DNA from: Verrucomicrobiota bacterium
Lineage (GTDB): Bacteria; Verrucomicrobiota; Verrucomicrobiia; Chthoniobacterales; UBA10450
NCBI GenBank assembly: GCA_003219395.1
Contig: QHOR01000028.1
Span: forward strand, 1 to 13,237
DNA: 13,237 nucleotides
Reading direction: 5' to 3'
The translations under genes were made by a program, and so were the position numbers. Numbering within the stretch: position 1 is the first letter of the stretch; each line of letters starts with the position of its first letter. Positions 1-6,567 of this stretch are shown here, piece by piece. The notes beneath the pieces are model-generated. The model was given only the letters and a program-made list of their open reading frames with translations. It ran no database searches and was not told where the DNA came from.

Positions 1-1768
1 TGCGGATTCGTTCTGCCGGCGTTGTTTTTTCGACTCGCTGTACGGGAATCGCTTTGCGAATCTGCTCATGCGGCTCAAGATCTAGATAGCGGGCCGCCTT
101 TTCCGCCACCCGTGAAAAAATTGGCCCGGCGATGAGCCCGCCGTAGTTGAGCTCCGGTTTGCTGGTGTGCGCATCATCGAGCACCACCAGACCAACGAAC
201 TCGGGATGTTCGGCCGGTAGATATCCGGCGAAAGAAACAACATACTTTCCCTGCTCGTACCCACCATGAGGATCAACTTTTTGGGCGGTTCCGGTTTTGC
301 CCGCGATCGTGAAACCCGGAACAGCAGCCGCGGCAGCAGTACCGCGATCGCTCACTACTCCGCGCAGCGCGTCACCGATTTGCCTTGCAGTCTCAGGAGA
401 AATCACCTGACGCAGCTCTACCGGAGAAAGCGAGCTAACCGTTTTCCCTTCCGCAGTGGTAATCGATTTGATGATGCGTGGCGTGACTAATTTGCCGCCA
501 TTGGCGATCACCGCCATCGCCATCGTCATTTGCAACGGTGTCACCCCGACTTCGTGTCCCATGGGGATACGCGTAATCGAGATTTTGCTCCACGCTTGAG
601 GCGGCCGAATGAGTCCACCGATTTCGCCCGGCAGCTCAATTCCGGTCCGCTCGCCAAAACCGAATCGGCGTATGTATTCGTAAAATCGTTGCTCGCCCAC
701 GCTCAACGCGAGTTTTGCAGCGCCGATGTTGCTCGATTTGACCAGCACGTCTCGGACACTCAGATAAGAAAATGCCCGATGATCGTGCAACGCTGCGCCT
801 CCAAAATTCCAGAGACCGTTTTCGCAAAAGATCGTGGAATCGGGCCGCAGCTTGCGTTCGTTCAGAGCAGCGGCTGCGGCAACGATCTTGAACGTGGAGC
901 CCGGCTCCATCATATCGATGATGGCGCGGTTTTTCATTTCTTCAGGCTTCGCCTCACTGCGCAGGTTTAAGTCGAAATCCGGCCGATTAGCCATTGCCAG
1001 AATTTCGCCGGTCTGTGGCCGCATCAAAATAATCGTCGCTTTTTGAGGAGAGTATTCCGCCATCGCAGCGTCGATTTCGTTCTCAACAATGTTCTGCAAG
1101 CTGAGATCAACTGTCAGATGAACCTGATAACCATCGCGCGGCGGCCGTTCCTGCCCACGATATGGCACGATTTCCTGGCCAGCGCGGTTGTGTTCAATGA
1201 AGCGAAAACCATCCTGCCCATGAAGGTATTCCTCCATGGATGCTTCCACTCCCTGAATACCATGATGGTCGAAGTCGGTGAATCCGATGACGTGACAAAG
1301 CATCGATCCGTTGGGGTAGACGCGAGTGGCATCGCGCTCGAAGTAAATTCCGCGCAGATTAGCGGCACGAAGTTTTTCACGCAGCGCGCCTGCCTGCCGT
1401 TCGGGCACTTCACGCTTGATGACGATGTAACGGCGCTCACTGTTTAATTTTTCCGCAACCTCCGCGGGCGAAAGCTTAAGCTCCTCGCTCACGAGATGGG
1501 CGATTTCTGGCCGGTTGTTCAGATGTGTGGCATCGGCCACTACAGTTTGAACAGGAATATTGTGCGCGAGGACTTCCCTGTTCGCGTCGAGGATCGTGCC
1601 GCGTTCTGCGTGGATGATTTGTTTATAGACGTGCTTTTCAGCGGCAAGACCGGCGTACTCGTCATGCTTGATTGCCTGGAGATAAATCAAGCGAAACGAA
1701 AAAATACTGAACAGCCCGATAAAAGCACTACACACCAGCACGCAACGGGTTCGGGTGTGGAATTTCAT
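1..1768 (-). CDS. ftsI: Septal peptidoglycan transpeptidase, class B PBP (FtsI/PBP3 type), C-terminus cut by window edge
   Basis: This is a class B penicillin-binding protein that cross-links septal peptidoglycan in the periplasm. The open frame runs without a stop from ATG at 1768 to the left edge, giving 589 visible codons. It has an N-terminal membrane anchor at about residues 9-30, a dimerisation/pedestal region opening with the typical ERGTILDAN at 55-63, and a transpeptidase domain with all three active-site motifs: STFK (291-294, nucleophile Ser291), SSN (345-347) and KTGT (491-494). The length already visible fits an FtsI/PBP2 protein. The ATG overlaps the stop of the FtsL-like gene as ATGA, which fixes the start and implies translational coupling. 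Position after mraZ-rsmH-ftsL identifies it as the division PBP rather than an elongation PBP2. No PASTA domain is seen, but the last part of the gene lies outside the window. Confidence 0.95.
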   Translation of the reverse strand, partial: MKFHTRTRCVLVCSAFIGLFSIFSFRLIYLQAIKHDEYAGLAAEKHVYKQIIHAERGTILDANREVLAHNIPVQTVVADATHLNNRPEIAHLVSEELKLSPAEVAEKLNSERRYIVIKREVPERQAGALREKLRAANLRGIYFERDATRVYPNGSMLCHVIGFTDFDHHGIQGVEASMEEYLHGQDGFRFIEHNRAGQEIVPYRGQERPPRDGYQVHLTVDLSLQNIVENEIDAAMAEYSPQKATIILMRPQTGEILAMANRPDFDLNLRSEAKPEEMKNRAIIDMMEPGSTFKIVAAAAALNERKLRPDSTIFCENGLWNFGGAALHDHRAFSYLSVRDVLVKSSNIGAAKLALSVGEQRFYEYIRRFGFGERTGIELPGEIGGLIRPPQAWSKISITRIPMGHEVGVTPLQMTMAMAVIANGGKLVTPRIIKSITTAEGKTVSSLSPVELRQVISPETARQIGDALRGVVSDRGTAAAAAVPGFTIAGKTGTAQKVDPHGGYEQGKYVVSFAGYLPAEHPEFVGLVVLDDAHTSKPELNYGGLIAGPIFSRVAEKAARYLDLEPHEQIRKAIPVQRVEKTTPAERIR

Positions 1769-2133
1769 TTTGCGCCGGAGGCATTGACCACAGGTTGAAC
1801 GGCATCGTCCTCAGCTGATCGGGCAGGCATGGTCAGCCGCACAATGCTGGCTTCCGAAATCGGAACCATTTTCAAATAGCCTTCCTTCAAACGGCGTTGC
1901 AATGCCGACCGGGAGGTCAAAGCGGCGATTTGTGCGCCGGCGATGTCGTTTTGCGTGTGCAGAGTAGCGAGCTCGTTTTCGACCGCCTTCCTGCGTTCGC
2001 CCAGATGGTAGAGTTGAAGAGTTAAATAGACATAGCTCAGACCGGCCAGCGCTAGAAACGCCGTGACCACAATCCAGCGCGCCAGCGACGCCGCATTCAC
2101 TGTGTTGCAATTTCTTCGATGCGAGCGGTTCAT
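1765..2133 (-). CDS. ftsL: FtsL-like bitopic cell division protein
   Basis: This 122-residue protein is assigned as the FtsL-type component of the divisome, mainly from position between rsmH and the division PBP and from architecture. It has a short basic cytoplasmic tail, one membrane helix at about residues 18-40, and then a charged heptad-like stretch (about 44-85) suited to the FtsL/FtsB/DivIC coiled coil. FtsL sequences diverge strongly, so no diagnostic residue motif is expected. The ATG directly abuts the rsmH stop (TAA then ATG), and its own TGA overlaps the start of the PBP gene by 4 bp, so three genes are translationally linked. The last 30 or so residues are low-complexity and probably unstructured. 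Function is inferred from context; a generic septum-formation membrane protein is the only realistic alternative. Confidence 0.75.
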   Translation of the reverse strand: MNRSHRRNCNTVNAASLARWIVVTAFLALAGLSYVYLTLQLYHLGERRKAVENELATLHTQNDIAGAQIAALTSRSALQRRLKEGYLKMVPISEASIVRLTMPARSAEDDAVQPVVNASGAK

Positions 2134-3057
2134 TTAAATCTTTTCAGCCACGCGCAATTTTGCGCTGCGTGACCTGGGGTTTGTGCGCCGTTCCTCTTCG
2201 GTCGGCTCAATTGGTTTGGGCGTAATCAGTTTAAGCTCGTAATCCGGGTTACGTTGCGGCGCCGGCCACTCCGGCTTGTCCAGCCATTCCCGGCTGCGAT
2301 CGCGAAAGAAATTCTTTACGATCCGATCCTCCAGTGAATGAAAAGCAATCACCGCAATGCGTCCGCCGCGTTCGAGCCGCGCGGTAAACACTCGCAAGCC
2401 GTCTTCGAGCGCGGCGAGCTCATCGTTTACCTCCATCCGCAGCGCTTGAAACACCTGGGTAGCCGGATGATGACGTCCGTGCCGTCCCACCAGCTTTTCG
2501 ATGGCGCGCGCCAGCGGCAGAGTTTCGCGAAATGGCGCAGTCTTTCGCATCTTTACGATCAGACTTGCAATGCGACGCGCTGCCGGCTCCTCTCCCAGCT
2601 CGCGGAACAATCGTGTTAATTCTTCCTCGCTATATTCGTTTACGATCGTTGCTGCGGTCAGTTGCGCTCGCGGATCCATGCGCATATCGAGAGGACCGTT
2701 TCGCATGAAGCTGAATCCGCGCTCGGGGTTTTCCAGTTGCCGGGAAGAAACACCAATATCAAGAAGCGCACCCCGGATCGTTCGAATTCCCAGCTCATCG
2801 AGAAGACTCAGCGCGCACCTGAAATTCGCCTGTCGGACCGTGAGCCGTTCGCCGAAGCGCGCCAGCTGCTCAGATACATATCGGACCGCGTCAGGATCGC
2901 GGTCCAACGCCAGGACGTTGGCCCCGCTTTCCAAAAACGCTTCCGTGTGGCCACCGCCGCCACATGTGGCATCTACGATGAGCGAGCCCGGTTTCGGTTC
3001 GAGTAATTCCAGCACTTCATTCTCGAGTACCGGACGGTGATATATGAATTCCTCCAC
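2134..3057 (-). CDS. rsmH: 16S rRNA (cytosine-1402-N4)-methyltransferase RsmH (MraW)
   Basis: RsmH uses S-adenosylmethionine to N4-methylate C1402 in the P-site region of 16S rRNA. With the start chosen here the protein is 307 residues, the usual family length. The N-terminal YHRPVL (6-11) is the family signature. The SAM-binding motif VDATCGGGGHTEAFL lies at 28-42, followed by LDRDPDAV, the LLDIGVSSRQLE segment, AFHSLEDRIVKNFF near the C-terminus and the terminal RSAKLRVAEK. The start is GTG at 3057, preceded by GAGGAGG with an 8-nt gap, the best ribosome site in this cluster. A longer reading frame exists upstream to 3276, but it would overlap mraZ by about 120 bp and adds 73 residues foreign to the family. 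The next gene starts immediately after the stop. Confidence 0.95.
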   Translation of the reverse strand: MEEFIYHRPVLENEVLELLEPKPGSLIVDATCGGGGHTEAFLESGANVLALDRDPDAVRYVSEQLARFGERLTVRQANFRCALSLLDELGIRTIRGALLDIGVSSRQLENPERGFSFMRNGPLDMRMDPRAQLTAATIVNEYSEEELTRLFRELGEEPAARRIASLIVKMRKTAPFRETLPLARAIEKLVGRHGRHHPATQVFQALRMEVNDELAALEDGLRVFTARLERGGRIAVIAFHSLEDRIVKNFFRDRSREWLDKPEWPAPQRNPDYELKLITPKPIEPTEEERRTNPRSRSAKLRVAEKI

Positions 3058-3065
3058 TTCGGGTG

Positions 3066-3072
3066 CCTCCTC
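3066..3072 (-). promoter_or_regulatory. Ribosome binding site deciding the rsmH GTG start
   Basis: GAGGAGG on the minus strand lies 8 nt upstream of the GTG at 3057. It decides between this GTG and upstream in-frame candidates (ATG at 3150, or the first possible start at 3276), which have no recognisable Shine-Dalgarno sequence. The 97-bp mraZ-rsmH spacer containing it also holds a small inverted repeat (CGGCC/GGCCG), too short to call a terminator. Confidence 0.75.
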
Positions 3073-3154
3073 TTCGGCAGTAGACAGATCAACGGCCACC
3101 CACAAAGGCCGCTCAAACCAAAATGTGTTGATAACGTTTTGACCAAGCATCTGA

Positions 3155-3610
3155 TTATAAGCCAATGACGTTCGCCACGTGCTGGTAAGTAGCCGTTTCC
3201 TCCTCGTGCGCTCGTTTCCAGCGTTGCAAATTCCAAATCTCGAAGCGCCCTCGATTACCCACCAACGCCACTTCATCTTTCAATCCAATCTTCCGGCAAA
3301 GCTCTTCGGGCAAAACGAGGCGCCCCTGCCGATCTGCGCTTGCATGCTGTGCGCGCGAATGTAGATGGCGCAAAAAAATCCGGCGATCACGCGCGGAGAC
3401 GCCCGGGTTTGTTTCTGCCGATGAGCTCATTCGCCCAAACTCCCCCGGCGACATGACCAGCAGAAATTGATGGGTTGCTTCCGGCAAAAGGATGAATTCC
3501 TCTGCCGTGTTTCCGCGCCAACGAGAGGGAATCGTGATTCGATTTTTCTCATCGATGGAATGCCGGAATTCTCCGGCGTAGAAGCGATCGGGTGGAGAAT
3601 CGTTATCCAT
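3155..3610 (-). CDS. mraZ: MraZ, transcriptional repressor of the division/cell wall cluster
   Basis: MraZ is a ring-forming DNA-binding protein that, in the bacteria studied, represses its own dcw operon by binding tandem boxes upstream. This copy has 151 residues, the usual size, and shows the two AbrB-like SpoVT half-domains: one around residues 12-32 with DEKNRITIPSRWR, and one around 88-110 with DRQGRLVLPEEL and the following RKIGL. It is the first gene of the minus-strand cluster, followed by rsmH 97 bp downstream. Four 10-bp-phased boxes lie 20 bp upstream of its ATG, exactly where the operator is expected. No strong Shine-Dalgarno precedes the ATG. The C-terminal tail of about 20 residues after the second domain is charged and not conserved in my recollection of the family. 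Confidence 0.95.
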   Translation of the reverse strand: MDNDSPPDRFYAGEFRHSIDEKNRITIPSRWRGNTAEEFILLPEATHQFLLVMSPGEFGRMSSSAETNPGVSARDRRIFLRHLHSRAQHASADRQGRLVLPEELCRKIGLKDEVALVGNRGRFEIWNLQRWKRAHEEETATYQHVANVIGL

Positions 3611-3629
3611 GTATCAGTGGAGAATTCAT

Positions 3630-3665
3630 CCATTTTGCTCCACTTGACCCCACTTTTAACCACTT
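3630..3665 (-). promoter_or_regulatory. MraZ operator: four direct boxes at 10-bp pitch
   Basis: On the minus strand the hexamer AAGTGG starts at 3665, 3655 and 3645, and a one-mismatch copy AAATGG starts at 3635. Each is exactly 10 bp after the last, so all face one side of the helix. Known MraZ operators are direct repeats of a GTGGG-like core separated by 5 bp, giving the same 10-bp pitch; here the second copy reads GTGGG exactly. The array ends 19 bp before the mraZ ATG, so autoregulation is the obvious inference. Confidence 0.85.
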
Positions 3666-3682
3666 GCCCGCCGCGCGGTCAA
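3654..3682 (-). promoter_or_regulatory. Candidate sigma-70-type promoter of the mraZ cluster
   Basis: On the minus strand TTGACC (3682-3677) matches the -35 consensus at five of six bases. After a 17-bp gap comes TTAAAA (3659-3654), a weak -10 with three of six matches. The candidate -10 lies between the first and second MraZ boxes, so bound MraZ would block polymerase. The spacing and the overlap with the operator support it; the weak -10 keeps it tentative. Confidence 0.4.
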
Positions 3683-3738
3683 TAAAAAAATTCAGGTCTA
3701 TTTGCGCCTGCTCACCTCAACCGTAAGCTCCTCGGACC

Positions 3739-4254
3739 ATGAAATTTTTCGAAGCAGGAGCGACCTTGGTTTGTACCCTTGTCGTCTGTGGCACGGAACT
3801 CGGACAGAGCCAGTCTCCGGAACAAGCTCGGAACGATGCTGTGCGAGTCACCGTTTCAATGCACCCCGACGGCTCACGCACAGTTTACCAGTTCGACAAT
3901 GCGCAGCACAAAGCCGTCGCCACAACTACTGACCCGGAGGGCAAAGTTCGTGAGACAATTCATTACGAACTGGATGAGGCAGGACGTTTCTCAAGCGGCG
4001 AGATTTCCGGATCTGATGGTCGCTTGCGCTTCAAGAGCCATTACAAGTATGACGATGTCGGCCGTCTGTTGGAAGAGACTCAAAGCGCCCGGGATGGTAC
4101 GCTTTTGCACAAGATTATTTACAGTTACGGTGCGTCGGGCAAGCAGACCGGGTATTCCGTGTTCGATGCGTCCGGCAAACTGGTCGGTGGCAACAGCGCT
4201 GCCCAGGCGCGCCCGTCTTCCTCTCCCAACGCTCGAAAAAAAGCCTCCCGATAA
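3739..4254 (+). CDS. Exported small protein of tandem 26-residue YD-like repeats
   Basis: No named function is recognised. The 171-residue product starts with a short hydrophobic signal-like segment (residues 5-18, possible lipoprotein or secreted cleavage near Cys17-Gly22). The body consists of about three and a half tandem units of 26 residues. YELDEAGR, YKYDDVGR and YSYGASGK begin at residues 76, 102 and 128, and the interleaved segments PEGKVR, SDGRLR, RDGTLL and ASGKLV keep the same pitch. The YxYDxxGR core resembles the YD repeat of RHS/Wap proteins, which form beta-strand spirals, but there is no toxin domain and the protein is far shorter. The tail (about 152-171) is Ser/Ala/Arg-rich. 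The gene diverges from mraZ with 128 bp between the two starts. No Shine-Dalgarno is seen before the ATG. Confidence 0.7.
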   Translation: MKFFEAGATLVCTLVVCGTELGQSQSPEQARNDAVRVTVSMHPDGSRTVYQFDNAQHKAVATTTDPEGKVRETIHYELDEAGRFSSGEISGSDGRLRFKSHYKYDDVGRLLEETQSARDGTLLHKIIYSYGASGKQTGYSVFDASGKLVGGNSAAQARPSSSPNARKKASR

Positions 4255-4365
4255 GCGAAGCGGTTTGGGAAATCATGAAAGCCTTGGTGGTGCATTGACC
4301 GCCCATCCGTTTCGATATTTGGCTGTTCGCTTGCCACAGCCCACAAAGAAGACTACAAAATCGAC

Positions 4366-5046
4366 GTGATCGATTACATCCAAAAGGGCGGCCTTTTAAT
4401 GTGGCCAATTCTGGTGTGTAGCATCGTTGCGATCGCGGTGTTCGCCGAGCGCCTCTTTTACTTTCATCGCGCGACCATTCATGTGGGCGAATTTCTGAAG
4501 GGACTGTCGAACCTGATTCAGCGACGCAATTTTGCGGAGGCGCTCCATGAATCAGCGGGGACTCCAGGCCCGGTGGCACGCGTTATTCATGCAGCGATCA
4601 TCCGGCATGACGCACCTCGTGCAGAGTTGCGGGATATCGTGCAAGAAGCCGCTCAACTCGAAGTTCCGAAGTTGGAACGATTTCTCCCGGTGCTCGCTAC
4701 GATAGCATTCCTTGCGCCATTGCTCGGGTTGCTGGGGACGGTCGCCGGCATGATCGATGCGTTTGCGACAATCGCCTCGAGCGGTGGCTACGCCACGGTG
4801 ACTGAGCTTTCCGGCGGTGTATACAAGAGTTTGCTGACGGCCGCCGCTGGTCTGGTTGTCGCTACTCCGACTTTCGTTGCTTACAGCTATCTTTCTTCAC
4901 GCGTGATTAACATGCTGCATGACATGGAACGTGCTGGAATTGAAATTGTCCACATGTTAACTGAGAGCCGTCCGATCAGCGGGATCATCAGCTTTCAACC
5001 AGCCGAACAGACTGGACGTCAGCTCGAAGTCCGCACGGACTCCTGA
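4366..5046 (+). CDS. exbB: MotA/TolQ/ExbB-family inner-membrane channel subunit
   Basis: This is the pentamer-forming subunit of an ExbB/ExbD- or TolQ/TolR-type complex, which converts ion flow into work on a TonB- or TolA-like partner. It has 226 residues with the family plan: first membrane helix at about 11-33, a cytoplasmic loop, a second helix at about 106-136 containing the conserved APLLGLLGTVAG (117-128), and a third at about 153-178. Thr125 in GLLGT is kept. In the third helix the segment SLLTAAAGLVVATP carries Ala159 where ExbB/TolQ have their second conserved pore Thr. The start is GTG at 4366, giving the expected MIDYIQKGGLLMWPI opening; no strong ribosome site precedes it. The ExbD-like partner follows after a 93-bp spacer that can form a long hairpin. 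ExbB versus TolQ cannot be decided from sequence alone. Confidence 0.85.
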   Translation: MIDYIQKGGLLMWPILVCSIVAIAVFAERLFYFHRATIHVGEFLKGLSNLIQRRNFAEALHESAGTPGPVARVIHAAIIRHDAPRAELRDIVQEAAQLEVPKLERFLPVLATIAFLAPLLGLLGTVAGMIDAFATIASSGGYATVTELSGGVYKSLLTAAAGLVVATPTFVAYSYLSSRVINMLHDMERAGIEIVHMLTESRPISGIISFQPAEQTGRQLEVRTDS

Positions 5047-5053
5047 CGAGAAA

Positions 5054-5130
5054 GTTTTCAGTTTTCAGTTTTAAGTTCTAAGCAGTTTGTCGTTCCTTCA
5101 CTTACGACCTAAAACTCAACACTTGAAACC
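5054..5130 (+). repeat. Long imperfect inverted repeat (hairpin) between exbB and exbD
   Basis: The left arm (5054-5076) is made of three GTTTTCA-like heptads. It pairs with the right arm (5107-5130): aligned as an inverted repeat, about 20 of 24 positions match with one single-base bulge, around a loop of 30 nt (5077-5106). The arms are AT-rich compared with the genes on either side. If transcribed with the operon it would fold into a hairpin just before the exbD GTG. It may be a copy of a genome-wide intergenic palindrome or a spacer that tunes the subunit ratio. No poly-T tract follows, so it is not an ordinary terminator. Confidence 0.65.
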
Positions 5131-5139
5131 TTCTGCTTC

Positions 5140-5544
5140 GTGAAACTCGAGCGCACAATTAACTATAACTTCGGCTGGCTCGTTCTCGTGGCGCTGATGA
5201 ACGTCGCTTTCCTTTTGGTTTTTTTCCTTTTGTTGAGCTCAAATTTTATTTTGCAACAGGGGATCTCCGTTTCAATGCCGTTCTCGCGTTTTACGCTTGG
5301 CCCGCAAGCCAACCAGCAGATCATCAGCATTACTGGCGGCGCGGTTCCAGCCGTCTATTTTCGCGACCAGCGAGTCACGATGGAGCAACTTGGGCCATTG
5401 TTGGACGCAGCCAAGCGCGAAGGCCAATCAATCATCATCAAGGCGGACCGTTTCACCTCTTACCAAACTGTTGCTGAAGTAACAAATGCTGCTCTTGAAC
5501 ACGGCATCACATCCGTCTCACTTGCCGCGGCTCCAACGCGATGA
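5140..5544 (+). CDS. exbD: ExbD/TolR-family subunit with Asn at the pore aspartate position
   Basis: The 134-residue protein has a short cytoplasmic N-terminus, one membrane helix (about 13-34) and a periplasmic domain of about 95 residues. That is the ExbD/TolR layout, and the periplasmic region shows the usual VTMEQLGPLLDAA and IIIKADRFTSYQTVAEVTNAA segments. In characterised ExbD/TolR proteins the helix carries one essential Asp in a P-L-V-D-V context (Asp25 in E. coli ExbD). Here the aligned segment reads ALMNV, with Asn21 in that place and no other acidic residue in the helix. GTG at 5140 is the start; no clear Shine-Dalgarno is present. Its TGA overlaps the ATG of the TonB-like gene by 4 bp. 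The protein still looks intact, so this is a variant and not a broken gene. Confidence 0.85.
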   Translation: MKLERTINYNFGWLVLVALMNVAFLLVFFLLLSSNFILQQGISVSMPFSRFTLGPQANQQIISITGGAVPAVYFRDQRVTMEQLGPLLDAAKREGQSIIIKADRFTSYQTVAEVTNAALEHGITSVSLAAAPTR

Positions 5545-6311
5545 ATAATCTCAGCCCCGAGCCCGAACCTTTACTGTTTGGTTGGGGTTCGCCTTGGACG
5601 CAAAAATCAGCGCTCCTGGCCTTTCTGGCGCTTTCATTGTTTGCACACGCCATTTGCTTTTATGTGTTCCAGGTCGTTTATCCACCGACGGTGACGCTTT
5701 TACCACCGCCCGCCCGCGTCGCTTTGATCACACCTGCTTCGGAAGAGGGTCGTACTCTGCTCCGCTGGATCGACGCCGAAGATCCTGCGGTTGCTTTTAC
5801 GACTCATCGGCCGGCGGACACAACGCTCCGCGCTCTTCCAAGGGTTGAGCATGTGCCGTCCTATCAAGCGATGGAACCAACTCTGAAGGAGCTTCCGCCG
5901 GTTGAAGTGAATTCGCGCACTCCCGACTCTCAGCCGCCGGGCCCGGTGCCGTTTATGCGTCCAGAAAGCGCTCCTACTGCCGTTCCGATCCCAACGTCTG
6001 TTTCGTTTTCAAGCGATCTCGACGGCTTCGGTATCGCAAAACTGCCATCGCTCAAGTTCGTCGCTTCAAGTAAAGAAACGCCCGAAGCGATCCGTTTTCG
6101 CGTAGGCGTAAGCAGACTTGGAGAAATTCGGTTTTGTTTTCCTATGAATTCCTCGGGTGATCCGGCACTGGACGAACAAGCGCGTCTTTATCTCACGCGC
6201 TGCCGTTTTCCCCAAACCGCCCCTGATGACGGAAAATCCAAAATGTCTTTGACCTGGGGGATTGCGACAATCGAGTGGGGCACCGACATTGCATTCCCGC
6301 AACAAAAGTAG
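5541..6311 (+). CDS. TonB-like energy transducer
   Basis: This 256-residue protein has the TonB plan. There is a cytoplasmic N-terminus, one membrane helix at about 22-46, a Pro-rich periplasmic spacer (about 48-150, many P-x-P and Pro-Pro pairs), and a small C-terminal domain at about 183-248. That domain (FRVGVSRLGEIRF, then SSGDPALDEQARLYLTRCRF) matches the TonB C-terminal fold, including the common SSGDPALD signature. In the helix, Ser32 and His36 keep the 4-residue spacing of the TonB Ser16/His20 pair that contacts ExbB/ExbD. The ATG overlaps the exbD stop, so the three form one operon. The outer-membrane partner is not in the window, so substrate and receptor are unknown. TolA is an alternative but fits the C-terminal domain less well. 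Confidence 0.75.
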   Translation: MNNLSPEPEPLLFGWGSPWTQKSALLAFLALSLFAHAICFYVFQVVYPPTVTLLPPPARVALITPASEEGRTLLRWIDAEDPAVAFTTHRPADTTLRALPRVEHVPSYQAMEPTLKELPPVEVNSRTPDSQPPGPVPFMRPESAPTAVPIPTSVSFSSDLDGFGIAKLPSLKFVASSKETPEAIRFRVGVSRLGEIRFCFPMNSSGDPALDEQARLYLTRCRFPQTAPDDGKSKMSLTWGIATIEWGTDIAFPQQK

Positions 6312-6326
6312 CTTGGCCGCTTCGCC

Positions 6327-6566
6327 GTGATTCGAGTTAGTCTCGCCGCTCTGGCCACGATTTATTTGCTGCTTTTTCTTGCGGCGGTTTTTCTCCTTTG
6401 GATAGTGGGAGAATGGAATCGCCGGCGGCGGGAGCGACGAGCTCTGCAGTATCGACTGCGCTGCGTGATGTGCGCGTTCGAATTTGAAGACCGGACGGAC
6501 GCGCTGCTTCCCCGCTGCCCGCGCTGCGGAAGTCTAAACGAACGATTTACAATGGAGCAAATTTAA
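6327..6566 (+). CDS. Small membrane-anchored zinc-ribbon protein, function unknown
   Basis: The 79-residue product has one N-terminal membrane helix (about 5-28), a very basic juxtamembrane stretch (NRRRRERR, 31-38) that should stay in the cytoplasm, and a zinc ribbon formed by CVMC (46-49) and CPRC (64-67), spaced 14 residues apart. No named family is recognised. The start is GTG at 6327, 15 bp after the TonB-like stop, and the stop is 1 bp before the IMP dehydrogenase ATG. It is therefore embedded in the operon and is very probably a real gene despite its size. The two perfect Cys pairs are strong evidence against a chance frame. A redox- or metal-sensing or protein-binding role is possible, but nothing in the sequence selects one. 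Confidence 0.7.
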   Translation: MIRVSLAALATIYLLLFLAAVFLLWIVGEWNRRRRERRALQYRLRCVMCAFEFEDRTDALLPRCPRCGSLNERFTMEQI

Positions 6567-6567
6567 C

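Noticed and set aside
1043..1447. Plus-strand frame of 134 codons in the PBP region
   Set aside because: It lies antisense to the transpeptidase gene, whose active-site motifs prove the minus-strand reading. No independent coding signal.
2501..3040. Long open frame (179 codons) on the plus strand
   Set aside because: It is wholly antisense to rsmH, which has clear family motifs on the other strand. The plus-strand translation is Ser/Arg-rich with no recognisable domain, as expected for a shadow frame.
3121..3160. ATG at 3150, 5 nt after the mraZ stop, as the rsmH start
   Set aside because: It has no ribosome site and would add 31 non-family residues before the conserved YHRPVL; the GTG at 3057 has a strong GAGGAGG.
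4115..4579. Minus-strand frame of 154 codons
   Set aside because: It is antisense to the end of the YD-like protein and the start of the ExbB-like protein, has low-complexity Arg/Ser/Pro composition and no family resemblance.
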